Source of the DNA: Atherix ibis
Lineage: Eukaryota > Arthropoda > Insecta > Diptera > Athericidae
Assembly: GCA_958298945.1 (NCBI GenBank)
Contig: OY282606.1
Span: forward strand, 76,371,622 to 76,435,621
Direction of reading: 5' to 3'
Length of the DNA: 64,000 bases
Positions within the stretch are counted from its first letter, which is position 1. Each line of letters opens with the position of its first letter. Shown in pieces: positions 20,794 to 32,280 of this stretch. The notes below the pieces were generated by a model. That model had not been told where the DNA came from. It made no database searches and was given only the letters and a program-made list of their open reading frames with translations. Position numbers and translations under genes: made by a program.

Positions 20794-22674
20794 GTCATGT
20801 TACGTCGTAAAATTTATAATAGGAATAGGATAATTTGGTTTCATGCAAAGAACTATTTTGGGTCCGTACTGATGTAGCAGCAAGCTCAAACCCTCTAGGT
20901 TTTCCAAGGAACAGTAGATGTTTCATTGTACGCCATAAAAGAGGGAAGACTTAGAATAGGTCTTCTATTCTAACTGTGCAAGATTGGATAGGAAAAAGGG
21001 AAAATAAATCTAATTTAAAATTGCGAGAATAACCTGTGGATTTGCTGATGCCAAGTCACTTGCTTTCTCTAAATCTGTAATTTTACACTCTTACTATTGA
21101 ATTGAATATTACTTTGTGGTGCTTTTAAGTTGTTCCTCATTTAGAAAACTATTTACCGCTCATCCGAACTCAGGGCTTCCAACGTATTTATAAGTAGAGC
21201 TATTTGCTCTGCTGTATTTTTCGCAATGATTGGAGTGAAATTAGATTTAAGAATAGTAATTTTGAAGGAAATTTTGGTTATTTTAAGGGGAAGTTTTGGA
21301 GAGGATAGTGAAAGTTATAAAAGTTCCAAAAAAAAATTTATTATTTAAATATTATTTTTTTTTGTTTTGTTTTTAAAGGAAATTTTCAATTTAACATCAA
21401 TCCAACCCCTTCAACAACATACTCCAACAACTTTTACAATTTGATGCTAATAAGTTGATATACCAAATTCAACCGATTTATTTAAAATTTATTAATAACA
21501 TATATATAAAAACCAAATAATTCTAATTTTGGCCTACACTTAACCTAGTGTGCTAATGTACTACAGTATACTGTCTAGTCACGAGCACAATACAAAGGTT
21601 GTTTTTTAAGATTTTTGTAGGGGAGTAGAAATAGAGGGAGTAATTTCCTTGCGTATTGTCTCTGCAAATGTGGTATGTTCTTTAACCGCAGATTGACCGG
21701 ACGTGGTTCTAAAAATCTCAGTGGCCATTGCCATTGAGCACCGGCTCTCCTCAATCGTAATTTTGACATCAGTTTTCCTCTGAGCAAATGATGGAAAATG
21801 CAGGTCTCCAGAGGAGGCGGCTCATCTTTGCAATTTACCCAATAACTGCCAGAGCACGGATGCTGCCCATGTGGAGTATGTCCGTATTTCGCAAAGATCT
21901 CAGGCGATTTGCAATGTTTTATGATGTGTCCGCGTAGCTGGCATTTTTTTCATCTTATCGAATAAGGAAAATAGGTTTTGACGCTAATATTTTGGCAATA
22001 TATTGACCTTTGCAGAAATATTGTATGTCTCAAAAGTGAACCATTTTCATACAGAAAATGGTTCCCTTAACATGATTAAAGGTCGAGTGTACAGAAGGTA
22101 ACCACATTACCTTGTATTTGAAGCTCTTTCGCTTTCAAAAACTTGTTAGCTGCAGACTTCGACTTTATCGTCAGCAGCAGATCACCGTTACGGTAATCGT
22201 TGATTTTAAATATCTCCGATGAGATGTTTTTAATGCTGATTTGATTGACTCTCCGTTCGAGTTAAGGTAAAATGAGGAAGCGGGGACAGTCTTTTGTTTT
22301 GCTCGGGAGCGTTGGAAAATGGATTATGTTGGAGCGGTGTGTTATATTGTTTTTGAATTATCTATTTTTTGTAATTGTTGTTATTTGCGTTTGGTGATGC
22401 TGTTTTATTAGATGTCGTTGTACGTATTCTTTTAGGAGGAATAGGGGAAGAGTGAGTTACGTTTGAAGTACATAAGTCCGGTATAGCGGAATAACCCCCA
22501 TCTCCATCTCGTTCGTCACTGATGGTAAGTAAATGCTGTTCTCTCTTACACGTATATCGCTATTGTTCACTACCACTAAATCCTAGTCTAAAAATAGCAC
22601 AAATTCTCTTTTTTTATTTTCTTCCACTGAACTATATTAATTTTATTACTTATTCAAACCTAATTACTTCTGCG
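20794..22674 (-). repeat. Composite repeat copy 1: gypsy LTR edge plus LINE 5' part
   Basis: This is a direct duplicate of 61870-63743, with a few substitutions and small gaps by eye. Both copies begin 'gtcatgttacgtcgtaaaat' (the edge of the gypsy-type LTR) and both end exactly at 'aattacttctgcg'. On the minus strand the content is LINE leader, ORF1 and the beginning of the endonuclease domain. Copia appears to have landed in the gypsy LTR edge. Confidence 0.88.
21575..22000 (-). pseudogene. LINE ORF1 (gag-like) fragment, copy 1
   Basis: On the minus strand the region encodes a CCHC zinc-knuckle block. The clearer copy at 62750-63100 reads KKCQLRGHIIKHCKSPEIYA, then CSGSYWVNCKDEPPP, followed by RAGAQWQWPLRFLEPR. 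ORF1 proteins of insect LINEs bind RNA. Stops break the frame here. Confidence 0.75.
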
Positions 22675-22851
22675 TCTATAATATTATGGAAGGACCTGTC
22701 AAAGAAAATAAAACTAAGTTGGTAAAAATGTAAACACTATGATTAAAATCAAAACAGAGTTGGCGGGTTATTAGGAACTATTTTCTAGTTCTAATTAACC
22801 TCAAAAATACTGATCTACAATTCATTGGAGATATCCCGGCAAATCCCAACA
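22675..22851 (+). repeat. Truncated copia LTR (uninterrupted allele of the hAT-like target)
   Basis: It runs from 'tctataatattatgg' to 'ggcaaatcccaaca'. It lacks the first ~25 bp of the LTR and an internal segment, but keeps 'ttggtaaaaatgtaaacac' without the 2.4-kb insertion found in the 5' LTR, so it is the empty site. Confidence 0.85.
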
Positions 22852-23099
22852 AATATTTTACTAAAAATATATAAAAGAGACTAATTTTAAGATTAAAAAC
22901 ATTCCGTATTCGATCATTATCGAGTGCGGACGTGTTCTGACTCTGTCAATTACAATTTTTTAGAGGTGTAGTATCTTAACGTGACGGTTCTTTCGTATAA
23001 GTGCGAATTAAAAAAAGTTTTTTAGTGCGTGTTAAAATAGTGTTAACTTAAAAATAGAGAAAAAAATAAAACAAATGTAAACATTACAACCAAACGCTC

Positions 23100-24361
23100 A
23101 TTAATTAAATATAAGAGGCCCTCCAGTGACCTGGAGAGTCCTCTTATAAATGAGAACATAGGGAAAGAAAAACTCTCCAGACTAATAAACAGTCAAAAAG
23201 AAAATGCGGATCTGAATAACATCAGAGACAAAAACGAAAAACCGACCGCAACGTTTTTAAATAAAAATAACGATAAACTAAATAACGAAAAATTTTTACC
23301 AACCGACAAAGCGCCATTTATTGTTTTCTTTAAGGCAAACTTTTGCATGCAAACAGTTACCAAAATATCATTAGTATTGATAAAGTCAATGCGGTAACTG
23401 TGAAAGTATTGTAGTAACTAGAGACTTTCAATAAGCAAATAAAATTTTAGAAAATAAAACCATTTAATTAGCTGAAAAATATGAAACTTATATACCAAGT
23501 AACGTGTTAAATAAAGATGGCCTCATTCGTAACATTTCTTTACAAATTGGTGAGAAGGAAGTGCAATCTAATATGCAAAGTGAAATTCAAACATAGAAAG
23601 GCTGACCAAATGGGATGCCAATAGCAAAACGAGTTCCCCTACTACCACCATCAAAATATCATTCAGAGCAAACTGTCTACCGGACTCAGTTAAAAATTTT
23701 AACTGCAATTTTCAAGTCGTGCCGTTCTTCCCGCGCCCGCTTTCTGTAACCAATGCCAAAGATACGGGGATACAAAAAAAAATTGCCGCAGTACACGTAC
23801 ATGTCGGCTATGCCTTGACGAGCATGAGGACTCGAACTGCAAAGCGACTACGCACCTGTGTAGATTTTGTGGACCGGGTCACTCAACCAATAGTTTTTAC
23901 ATTGCCCAGAAAGAAATAAACAGAACGAAATTATAAAAACAATGGTGACAAAAAATATTTCACATTTTGAAGCGCGGTCGTTGGTTAATATTAACGAGCA
24001 GTAGTGCAACATTAACACATTATCCAGCCAAATACATTTCCCTTCACTTGGACGAGCACCAGCCACACACAATAATGCCGCAAACACTCACACAGTAACA
24101 ACCAAGAAAACAGCCACAGTAAATGCCATCGCAGACAACACACCAGTAAACACCAACACTACCACATATGCTTCAACCGTTCACACCAAACCAGTCTCTT
24201 TCAACAAAGCAGCCATTGATACTGAAATGCTACGAAACACACTACGAACAATACACACAGCGCTTTCGTCCCTTCTTTCAGTGGATAGTACGAGTACAGA
24301 CAACGTCACGGAGATAGAAAAAGCAGTAAAACTATTGTCTACTACACTAGACAATACCTAG
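23100..24361 (+). pseudogene. Outer LINE ORF1 with zinc knuckles
   Basis: An open stretch without ATG runs about 23107-23397 (KRPSSDLESPLI...DKAPFIVFFK). After frame breaks, a triple knuckle region is readable at about 23740-23900: CNQCQRYGDTKKNC, CRLCLDEHEDSNC and CRFCGPGHS, as in gag-like ORF1 of I/Jockey-type LINEs. The first knuckle has Asp where the His would be. A Thr/Pro-rich tail ends at TAG 24359-24361. Confidence 0.75.
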
Positions 24362-24419
24362 TATTTTTTTTTTTTTATATATATACCACGTTGATCAAAA
24401 AGTTACCGGTATTTATTCA

Positions 24420-24690
24420 GAAAATTAAAAATACAAGTTTATTCATCTAAATCTATATTGTCCCCTTCAAAGTAATCCCCATCGACTTTAACACACTTAT
24501 GCCAGTGCTTGATCCAATCCTCGAAACATTTTTTATATTCGGTTTTTGGTATGTCCATCAGTGCTTCCTGCTATTTTTCCATTACTTCCTCTCGGCTGTT
24601 GAAACGCGTTCCCCGTAATGGTTTTTTAACTCGATTGCACAGAAAAAAGTCACAGGGAGCCAAATCAGGTGAATTCTTTAATGGTATTTG
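24420..24690 (-). pseudogene. Mariner transposase C-terminus (left of the inner LINE)
   Basis: The minus strand encodes the C-terminal end of a mariner-type transposase: the block around 24650 reads as a [16 protein letters not shown] third-Asp motif, and a tail near 24440-24490 matches the terminal FEG-type block. It continues the transposase pieces at 27500-28320 on the other side of the inner LINE. Confidence 0.75.
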
Positions 24691-24698
24691 TTGCATTT
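24685..24698 (+). repeat. Target-site duplication of the inner LINE, left copy
   Basis: 'tatttgttgcattt' here is repeated exactly at 27499-27512, the other edge of the inner LINE. Confidence 0.9.
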
Positions 24699-24848
24699 GT
24701 TTGTTTGTTTGTAAGGTCCATTAGATATATGCCAGGCCACTTCATAGCGCCACGACCGTGAGGCCATATGGCGACTTCGTAGTACGTATAGGAATTTATC
24801 TGAGAGAGACTGGTCTGTGGTTAGTAGTGTAGAAAGTTGAGAATTTTG

Positions 24849-25695
24849 TTATATTTTGTGGAGCAGATTAGGGAATGGAGTTGTTGGATCGGGGAGCTCT
24901 ATAATGGGGGGAATCCTGCTCGCAAAGTAGTTCTTGGTTATGTGGCATTCCTGTAGAATATGGGTGATAGTGAAATGGGTGCCACAGGATTGGCAGAAGG
25001 GACAATTGGTGTTGCCAAATAGGAAGTTATGAGTAAGAGCAGTATGTCCAATCCGGATTCTGAGGAGCTTCCGCGCCCAGAATTTCGGTATGGATGTTGA
25101 ATACATTGGTTTATTAGTGTTTACCCAATGAGTCGACAAAAAAGTGTCGCTATTGGTCCAGTTATCATGTCTGCGGATGGCTAATGGTGTTAGTTGCCAT
25201 TCTGTTAGTAGGCGAGGCAGATTGGGAATGACTGTGATCACTGGTCGACGGAGTGTTTCTCCAGCCAACTTGTCAGCACTTTCATTACCCACAATTCCCA
25301 CATGCCCTGGCACCCATTGCAACTCGACACTCCTATTGCTAAGTTGGCTATGACGAATTGCGCTAAGTACTGGGTCACTCGATGGGCCACAAAATGGCTT
25401 TTAGGGCGGCAAGGCTGTCGCTAAAAATAATAACGTTATGTTGGCTGGGAATATTGGTCGCAATTTCAATTGCCGTTTTGATGGCCCACAGCTCCCCATA
25501 ATATGGAGCTGCCCTATAAGGGAAGATTCCACAACATAGTGCGCGGGTGCTGCAGCCAAAAAGTTCGAAGACCGAAAAAGGTGTCAGCGGCGGCATCAGT
25601 GAACAACAGGCGATGATCTTTAAATCCGTCCAACTGTTCAAGGAACAATTTCCTATATGTGGACGGATCCGTTCTAGCCTTCTTAAACCTGTCAA
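24849..25695 (-). pseudogene. Inner LINE RNase H domain
   Basis: Pieces in more than one frame read LFTDAAADTFF, PYYGELWAIKTAIEIA, IIFSDSLAALKAI and MQWVPGHVGIVGNESADKLA, the four RNase H blocks with D, E, D and the His/Asp end. A C-terminal RIGHTALTHNFLFGN...CPFC..CG...HILQEC region follows. RNase H removes template RNA during retrotransposition in LINEs that carry it. Confidence 0.85.
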
Positions 25696-25837
25696 GAGAA
25701 GCAGTCACTTTCAACTTTGCTCCCAACCACGGTTTTCAATCTGGGTGTGGAGAGGAAGTTTGGAAAACAAGGGGGAGGATGGATGCAGTGCTTTCAAAAT
25801 GGGATATTAATAAGGACAGCGATGATGAATTCCTTTT

Positions 25838-26814
25838 TCAGCTGGGGGAGATGATAATGTTTTTGATTAAAGTGTGGAGGGAATAATTTGGAAGGCATAG
25901 GTTTTTGTAAATTAAACTTAGGCGGGCTTTGTGAAGATAGAAAAAAATAGGTTTTCGACCAGTCTCTATCAGTATGAATTCCACCGGAGATGTCCGATGT
26001 GCTCCACTGGCTAGTCTAATGCAACAGTTTATCGCTGCCTCGACTAGCCTTTTCTCTGCTATTGGCACACTGGCACATATAGTGAGGAAATAGAGTAAGG
26101 TCCCGTCCAAAAGGGCGTTGGTTACTCTAATTGCCTCACTTTGTCTTACCTTACTTTTGCCGCTGACTAAAAATTTAACCATTCGGAGAATGATGTTCAT
26201 TTTGTCAACAGCATTTTTAATCCGAAGATTCCATTTTCCTCCACGGGCAATTGAGATACCCAGGATTTTCATGGAATCTTTTGGGCGGAGAGGGATGGGG
26301 TTTAGTGACGAGTCCGATACAGTAAAATTTTTTTTCCTGCAAACATGAAGGCAAGGTGGGTTCGATGTACAGATAACCGCACCGTTTGGCGTTATTTATT
26401 TGTTGTTGAAGATCAGCACCAGATACAAGTATAAAAATATTGTCGGCATATATATAGTGGTTAAAGGATGATAGTTGGTGGGAAAGGGAGTGAATATATA
26501 TATTGAATAGGATCGTTGATAATGGGGATCCTTGTGGGATGCCGTTTTTCATTTCACGTTTTGACGAAAAATGACCGTTGGCGCGTACCGTGAAGGTTCT
26601 ACCAGTTAGGTAGGAACGTAGTAGTGCCAATATTGCAGAGTGTACTTCCCACTCTGCCAGCTGTAAGAGTACCCTGTGTGGGCAAATTCGGAAGGACAAC
26701 AGTAAACCACAATGCTCTTTCTAGGTCGAAGGACAACAGTAAACCACAATGTCTACGTTTGTAGCAATTGTGGATTGAATATTGGAGTTCAAGTAGCATA
26801 CTCACAGTTCCCAT
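25838..26814 (-). pseudogene. Inner LINE reverse transcriptase with YADN active site
   Basis: The frame gives LLSFDLERALWF (motif A region), NGIPQGSPLSTILFNIYIHS and IYADNIFIL, where the usual second Asp of YADD is Asn (GAC AAT). A thumb follows: MKILGISIARGGKWN and GAHRTSPVEFILIETG. Frames break near 26272 and 26700. Two 20-40 bp tandem duplications (about 26690-26755 and 26858-26925) add further damage. Confidence 0.85.
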
Positions 26815-26989
26815 GCCTGACCTGTACGCATGTTGTTGGGGATTGAGTCTATTGGCAAGTGCCTGGTTAAGTCTTGTAACTAAGATCGTTGAATGCCTGG
26901 TTAAGTCTTGTAACTAACGAAAAGTTGAACTCCGCAAGCGTTACTGGCTGGTTCAAGATTAGGGTGGAGGCTAACGGTATGGGCGAGAG

Positions 26990-27490
26990 ATTTTCCGTGA
27001 AGTATTGTTTCTCTCTCTGTTGAGAAAAAGGTCGGTGAACCATCGTTTAATAGAGTGTAGCTCGAATCGGTAGAGTTGAGCCATTCCTCGAAGATTTTCC
27101 CGCGCCAGCAGGTTCTTGGGGAACTCCAAGCATGACTGTGGGCATTGAAATCTCCAAGAATGATGGTATTTTCGGGTAATTGGCTAATTAGACCTTGCCA
27201 ATCTGCTGGTGAAAAATGCAGGCTGTGTTCAGTATATATATTTGCAATGTGGACTTTGGGAGAGGTATTTACAGAAATAAGGATTGTAAAAAAATTTGTT
27301 GAAACGTGAATTTGTGACTAGGATATGGAGGGGTGTATGAGAAAACCTACACCACCTCTTTTGTTATTGTTGGTTTTGTTGTAAAACAAACATTTGTATT
27401 TTTGGTAGAATGGTTGGTTGTAGGAGTGAGGTAAATTGGTTTCTTGCAAAGCAACTATTTTTGGAGAGTACTGATTTACCAGCAGGCTCA
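26990..27490 (-). pseudogene. Inner LINE AP-endonuclease remnant
   Basis: Minus-strand reading around 27105-27180 gives ILGDFNAHSHAW, the GDFNAHH-type catalytic block of APE-like LINE endonucleases, and KRGGVGFLIHPSIS near 27325-27365. The domain's N-terminus is cut by the 5' truncation. Confidence 0.75.
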
Positions 27491-27498
27491 GACCTTCT

Positions 27499-27512
27499 TA
27501 TTTGTTGCATTT
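27499..27512 (+). repeat. Target-site duplication of the inner LINE, right copy
   Basis: Exact repeat of 24685-24698. Confidence 0.9.
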
Positions 27513-28320
27513 TTAGTCGAAAAATTACGAATAATGATGGCACTGTGCGACGGTGCGTTATCATGGTGCAAAATCCACGAGTTTTCTGCCCACAAATCTG
27601 GTCTATTTCGGCGAATTGCTTCACGCAAACGTCTCATAACGCCCAAATAATACTCTTTGTTTACTGTCCGGTCTTCTGGCAAAAATTTATGATACACCGT
27701 TGTAATCCATGAAAACCGTGAGCATTGCCTTCTTTTTTGACTGAAAACGACGTGGTTTTTTTGGTCTCGGCTCATTTGGCGAACGCCATTCACTTTCCTG
27801 ATGTCTGGATTGCGTGTCGAACTCATAAACCCACGTCTCGTCTTCAGTAATGATCCTTTTGATGAATGTGGGACATAATTTCCGAGGCTGTATCCGATCC
27901 CACATTCATCAAAAGGATCATTACTTTATTGCATGAAATTGAGGTCTTTTGGCACCAACTTTGCTGCTACACGACGGAAACCCAAATCAATAACCAAAAT
28001 GTCTTGGACGGATCCATAGGCAATGTTCAAGTCGGCCGCTATCTCTCTGATGGTTAATTTGCGGTTATGGACCAAAATTTTTTTTACTTTATCAATGTTT
28101 TCGTTGGTTTTCGATGTCGATGGTCTGCCACTGTGTTCATCATCTTCGATTGACTCACGACCACTTTTGAACCGCTCGTGCCACTGATAAACGACCGTTT
28201 TTTTTTTAGAGAATCGTTGCCGAAACACTTTTCTAACATTTCCAACGTTCGCGCACCATTAAACCCGTTTTTTACGCAAAATTTAATACAAGTTTGTTGT
28301 TGCAAATTTAAATCCAACAC
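27500..28320 (-). pseudogene. Mariner transposase, N-terminal and catalytic part
   Basis: Pieces from right to left: an N-terminus of type QQQTCIKFCVKNGFNGA, the helix-turn-helix region (TIREIAADLNIAYGSVQDI), LGFRRVAAKLVPKDL, the first catalytic Asp in IKRIITEDETWVYEF, then [19 protein letters not shown] and LHHDNAPSHS with the second Asp. Frames change several times. A perfect 28-bp inverted duplication (27846-27873 and 27898-27925) sits just before the first-Asp block. Confidence 0.85.
27846..27925. repeat. Perfect 28-bp inverted duplication with 24-nt spacer
   Basis: Arms 27846-27873 and 27898-27925 are exact reverse complements ('agtaatgatccttttgat...' in the left arm). It is a local fold-back in the transposase reading frame, not part of the mariner's terminal repeats. 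Confidence 0.92.
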
Positions 28321-28704
28321 ACACAGAGATAGATGTACTCTTGGCTACGTAACTTTTGCAAATGTCAAGTTATGACGCTAAAATTTAGAGGGAATATCAG
28401 CAACAGATGTACCAACTTAACAAAGAAAACAGAACTCAAATTGGAACGATGGAAGCGCCACACTTCTTTCGTTCTGGGAACTTTTTGATCAAGGTGGTAT
28501 ATTGTATTTATACACTTTTTTTCTCATTTTGTTATTTTCAATTTTTATTTTTTTTCTTCCCCTTCCGTTTTTATATTTATATACACATTTAATATTTTCA
28601 TTAGATTTTAATACACTCTTTATTTACAATCCGATTTTTCGATTTAATTTTAAATTAACTTATATATTTTACTTTTTATTTTTCTTTCTCTTTTTACTCT
28701 CTCC

Positions 28705-31700
28705 ATGAGCGACAACAAAATTAAAATCCTACAATGGAACATTCAAGGTTTCTATAATAATAAATTTAGTTTAGAACAATTAATTTCGAAATACTCTATA
28801 CACATCATAGCACTTCAAGAAACCCACCTCGCTGGAGATTTCTCCATTACATGTTTAAAACAATACAATTCCTCATTTCACAATTGGAATAGAGATTTGA
28901 AAACTGGAGGCGTCTCTTTACTGATCCATAAAACCATAAGTTTTAAAATTAATCCTATTTCGTCAAATATTTTGGCACATTCATGCAATAGCATTTCTAA
29001 CCCCCCTTTTACCTTAATAAATATTTATGTTGAGCATAGCTTACATCTTAAAAAAGACGATCTCCTCAATCTCACAAGAACGGTTAGTGGTCCGACAATT
29101 ATCGTCGGTGATTTCAATGCTCGCCACCACCACTGGGATCCCTCAGGGCAAAACAATTTTGGTGCAGTCGTTAACGAATGGCTTAATGATACGGATTTTA
29201 TCCTTCTCAACAATGGATATTACACTCATCTCGCTACTAGAGGCACTAGAATAGCAATAGATCTATCAATAGTTCCTCCTTCAATAGTTGGTAATATTTC
29301 ATGGCAGATCTTTATGGGAGTGATCACGTACCCATACATATCATTCCACAGAGCTCAGTAGCTACCTTCTTTCATTCTCTCCGGTTTCTTGAGGGAAATG
29401 CAGACTGGCCCACCTTTTCTTCAAAGGTTAATGACTTCATTTCGTCAATTCCCACTTCACATAATATTAATAAAGAGGCTGCTATTTTAAAGCAATCTAT
29501 TGGTTTTGCGGCCTGTCGTTCTATTTCCTCTTCTAATTCTTTCCACAAAATACAACCTTCATGTTTTAATAAAACAATCAAGTTACTTCTTAAAGAAAAA
29601 AGAAAACGGTTAAAAGTTTTTACCAATTTTCAAAATAGCCGTAACCTTATTTTGTATAGGAAAGCTAATGCGGAATTAAAGAGAGAAATACGCAAATAAA
29701 AAAAAAGGGAGAACTTTGCTTCTAACATCAACTCTCAAATACCAATCAAGGCCTGTTGGATTTTAATTAATAGGCTACAAGGAAAGCAATGTAAGCACCA
29801 TTTGGGTACCTTAAAGTCTAATTCGGGGATTCTCTCCCAATCTTCAGAAATAGCCAATGAACTACGCAAAATTTGGTCCAGCTATAGTGCTGACAGTAAT
29901 TTCAACGAATCCTTTTGCAATGATAAAAGACAGTTCCTTCAAGATTTAGATTCTTTTCTTCCCAACAGAGACAAATACAAAATTGATGTTCCTTTTACGT
30001 TTCAGGTTTTGATCGCATCACTTACTCTACGATCGACTCCTGGTTTTGATCGCATCACTTACTCTATGATTAAACACTGTGCGACTTCCTTCCATATAAG
30101 ATTATTGAATTTATACAATTCTATCTTGAATTATGGTGTTTTGGATTTAAAGTGGACTTTTTTTGGACTTAAAGTGGTAAAGTGGACTTAAGCGACCCTG
30201 GTAACTATCTTCCAATATCCCTACTCCCTTATATGAGTGAATTATTAGAAAAAATGATTGCACAAAGATTATCTTAACTTTTAGAATCTAATTTATCTCC
30301 GAATTTACACAGTTATCGCCCTCTTAGAGGAACTCAATCCCTTTTAGTCATCCTAACACATTATTTAAGCAAAAGCATTTCGACTAGGAAGCATGCGCAC
30401 ATTCTTTCTGTGGATTTTGAAAAGGCGTTTGATCGGGTTGGTGCTCACCTGGTCCTAAGTCAACTGCGTGACTGGGGTGTTGGCCCCGTATCCTGCACCT
30501 TTTAAGCTCGTTTTTGACAAATCGTAGTGTCAGAGTTCGAGTCAATGGTTTTTTATCCCAAGTATACAACAGTCAAAATGGACTTCCTCAAGGCTCCCCT
30601 TTGTCAGTGCCACTGTTTAACGCCTACATACATTCCCTATCAATTTCCCTAGCTAATATTCAGAACCTTTGTCATTTGATCTATGCCGACAACATCTTCC
30701 TGTTTTCCTCCTCATTGCTAAACACCCCCTTAACCCAAGTCCTGGCAGATGGTTTGCATCAACTTTCCGTGTGGATGAACCAAACAGACGCATTTATTAA
30801 TCATGAAAAGTGTGAGGGTATCCATATTTGTCGGAAACGATATTGCCAACCGCCAAGGATTGCATTTGGTGCACACCTTATTGAGAATAAGCGAAAGCTG
30901 AAAATTTTGGGACTAATCTTTACTAGTAAATTACAATGGAAAGCACATCTAAATGATATAGCCTTCAAAGTTAGTCAAACGAGCAACATGCTTAAATTCC
31001 TTTGTGGTTTTAAAATGGGTGCATATCGTACCACCATTTCCTACATTACTAAAAATCTTGTTTATGGTACAATCGACTATCTTATCCCAATTTACGGTTT
31101 CAGTCCTGGTCACTCTGCTCTTAATAATATCATCCGTACAGTCACGGGTGCTTTTCGCACTTCTCCAGTAGAAAGTCTTTATATTGAATCGGGATTTGTT
31201 AATTTGGAAGCACGCCGAAATCTTCTGTCACTTCGTCTCATTGCGAAAGGTCTCTCTTTCCGCTATCATCCGCTGCATAAATTAATAATTAATTTGCTGA
31301 ATTTGAAGCGCATACCGCGATTTAAATCCGGTCTTTTGAAAAGCTGCAACTTGTACAAACAATGTAATATGCCCATTCCTTGCAAAATAATTAAAAATGC
31401 TCCAATTCCTCGTTACTGGTTATTAGATCCTACAACGTGCGATACTCTCCTTAGTTCGCATAAAAAGCTTTCAACTTCCACTCCAGTTTTTGTCTTCGAA
31501 CACAACAAATTTCTGGCAACACACGTTGAAGCCGAACACTTTTACACGGACGGATCAAAAAGTATTCATTGCGTTTCTGACATAGAGAAAAAACTCTCTT
31601 TTGCACAAATCTCCCAACCTATTTATCTATTTTCTACGCGGAAGCCTTTTCCATTCTTTCCGCCCTTCATAATAGCTAATATTTCTGCTCAGTCTTTCAT

Positions 31701-32280
31701 CCATACAGACAGTCTCTCGATTTTAAAAGCAACTTTAAACCCTTCCAACACGGATCCAATTATTCTGCAAATTAAATCCAGTCTCATAAATCAAAAAAGT
31801 AGGACCACACTTCCCTCTCACAGTCATATTTTAGGAAATACTCAGCCCCTCTCACAGTCATATTTTACAATCATAGTTGGATTCCCTCTCACAGTCATAT
31901 TTTAGGAAATACTCAGGCCGATGAGTTAGCTAAAATGTGCTATCTCTCACCACCCTCCAAGCTACTCATCCATTTTAAATTTAATAAAATATTGCCAAGC
32001 TTTGGACTTATATTTGGAAATCTTCAAACTCCTTTCTTAGAAAGGTATGTCTTTTAACCCAAACCTCCACGTACAACCCAGAGCTAGGAAGGTCGCATTA
32101 ATTGTAAGTTCTGTGGAGAACTTAATTGTAAGTTCTGTGGAGAAATTCTTAATTCGGAACACTTTCTTTTCAATTGTAGGCATACTAAAGTATTTCTACA
32201 GTTACATGGTATAGATAACTTACCGCTCTACTTTCTCCCCAACAAAATCCTAATGGACCTTTTTTCCGGTTGGTAAATCA
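28705..32280 (+). pseudogene. Outer LINE ORF2: endonuclease, RT (YADN), RNase H
   Basis: EN starts MSDNKIKILQWNIQGF with LQETHLAG and VGDFNARHHHW (28705-29361). A linker (29301-29699) and the RT fingers with STPGFDRITY (29802-30191) follow. Then RT motif A VDFEKAFDRV (near 30410), NGLPQGSPLSVPLF, the active site IYADNIFLF (second Asp replaced by Asn, GAC AAC) and the thumb GAFRTSPVESLYIESG. RNase H shows FYTDGSK and IHTDSLSILKA. The C-terminus (about 32095-32275) has CKFCGE and SEHFLFNC. Frameshifts, stops and several micro-duplications (30005-30065, 31810-31910, 32095-32142) inactivate it. Confidence 0.88.

Larger units (their letters stand above)
24699..27498 (-). mobile_element. Inner LINE (I-like with RNase H), 5'-truncated
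   Basis: It is inserted in the mariner with a 14-bp duplication. On the minus strand it ends in a short (caaa) tail (24699-24712) and is 5'-truncated inside the endonuclease domain. Domains from right to left are EN remnant, RT and RNase H. It belongs with the copy at 59070-63743 and is a cousin of the outer LINE. Confidence 0.9.
24386..28497 (-). mobile_element. Mellifera-type mariner, split by an inner LINE
   Basis: Ends read 'ccacgttgatcaaaaagtt' on the left and 'aactttttgatcaaggtgg' on the right, flanked by TA (24384-24385, 28498-28499). Subtracting the inner LINE and one copy of its 14-bp target duplication (24699-27512) leaves 1298 bp, the standard mariner length. The mariner landed between ORF1 and ORF2 of the outer LINE. 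Confidence 0.92.
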
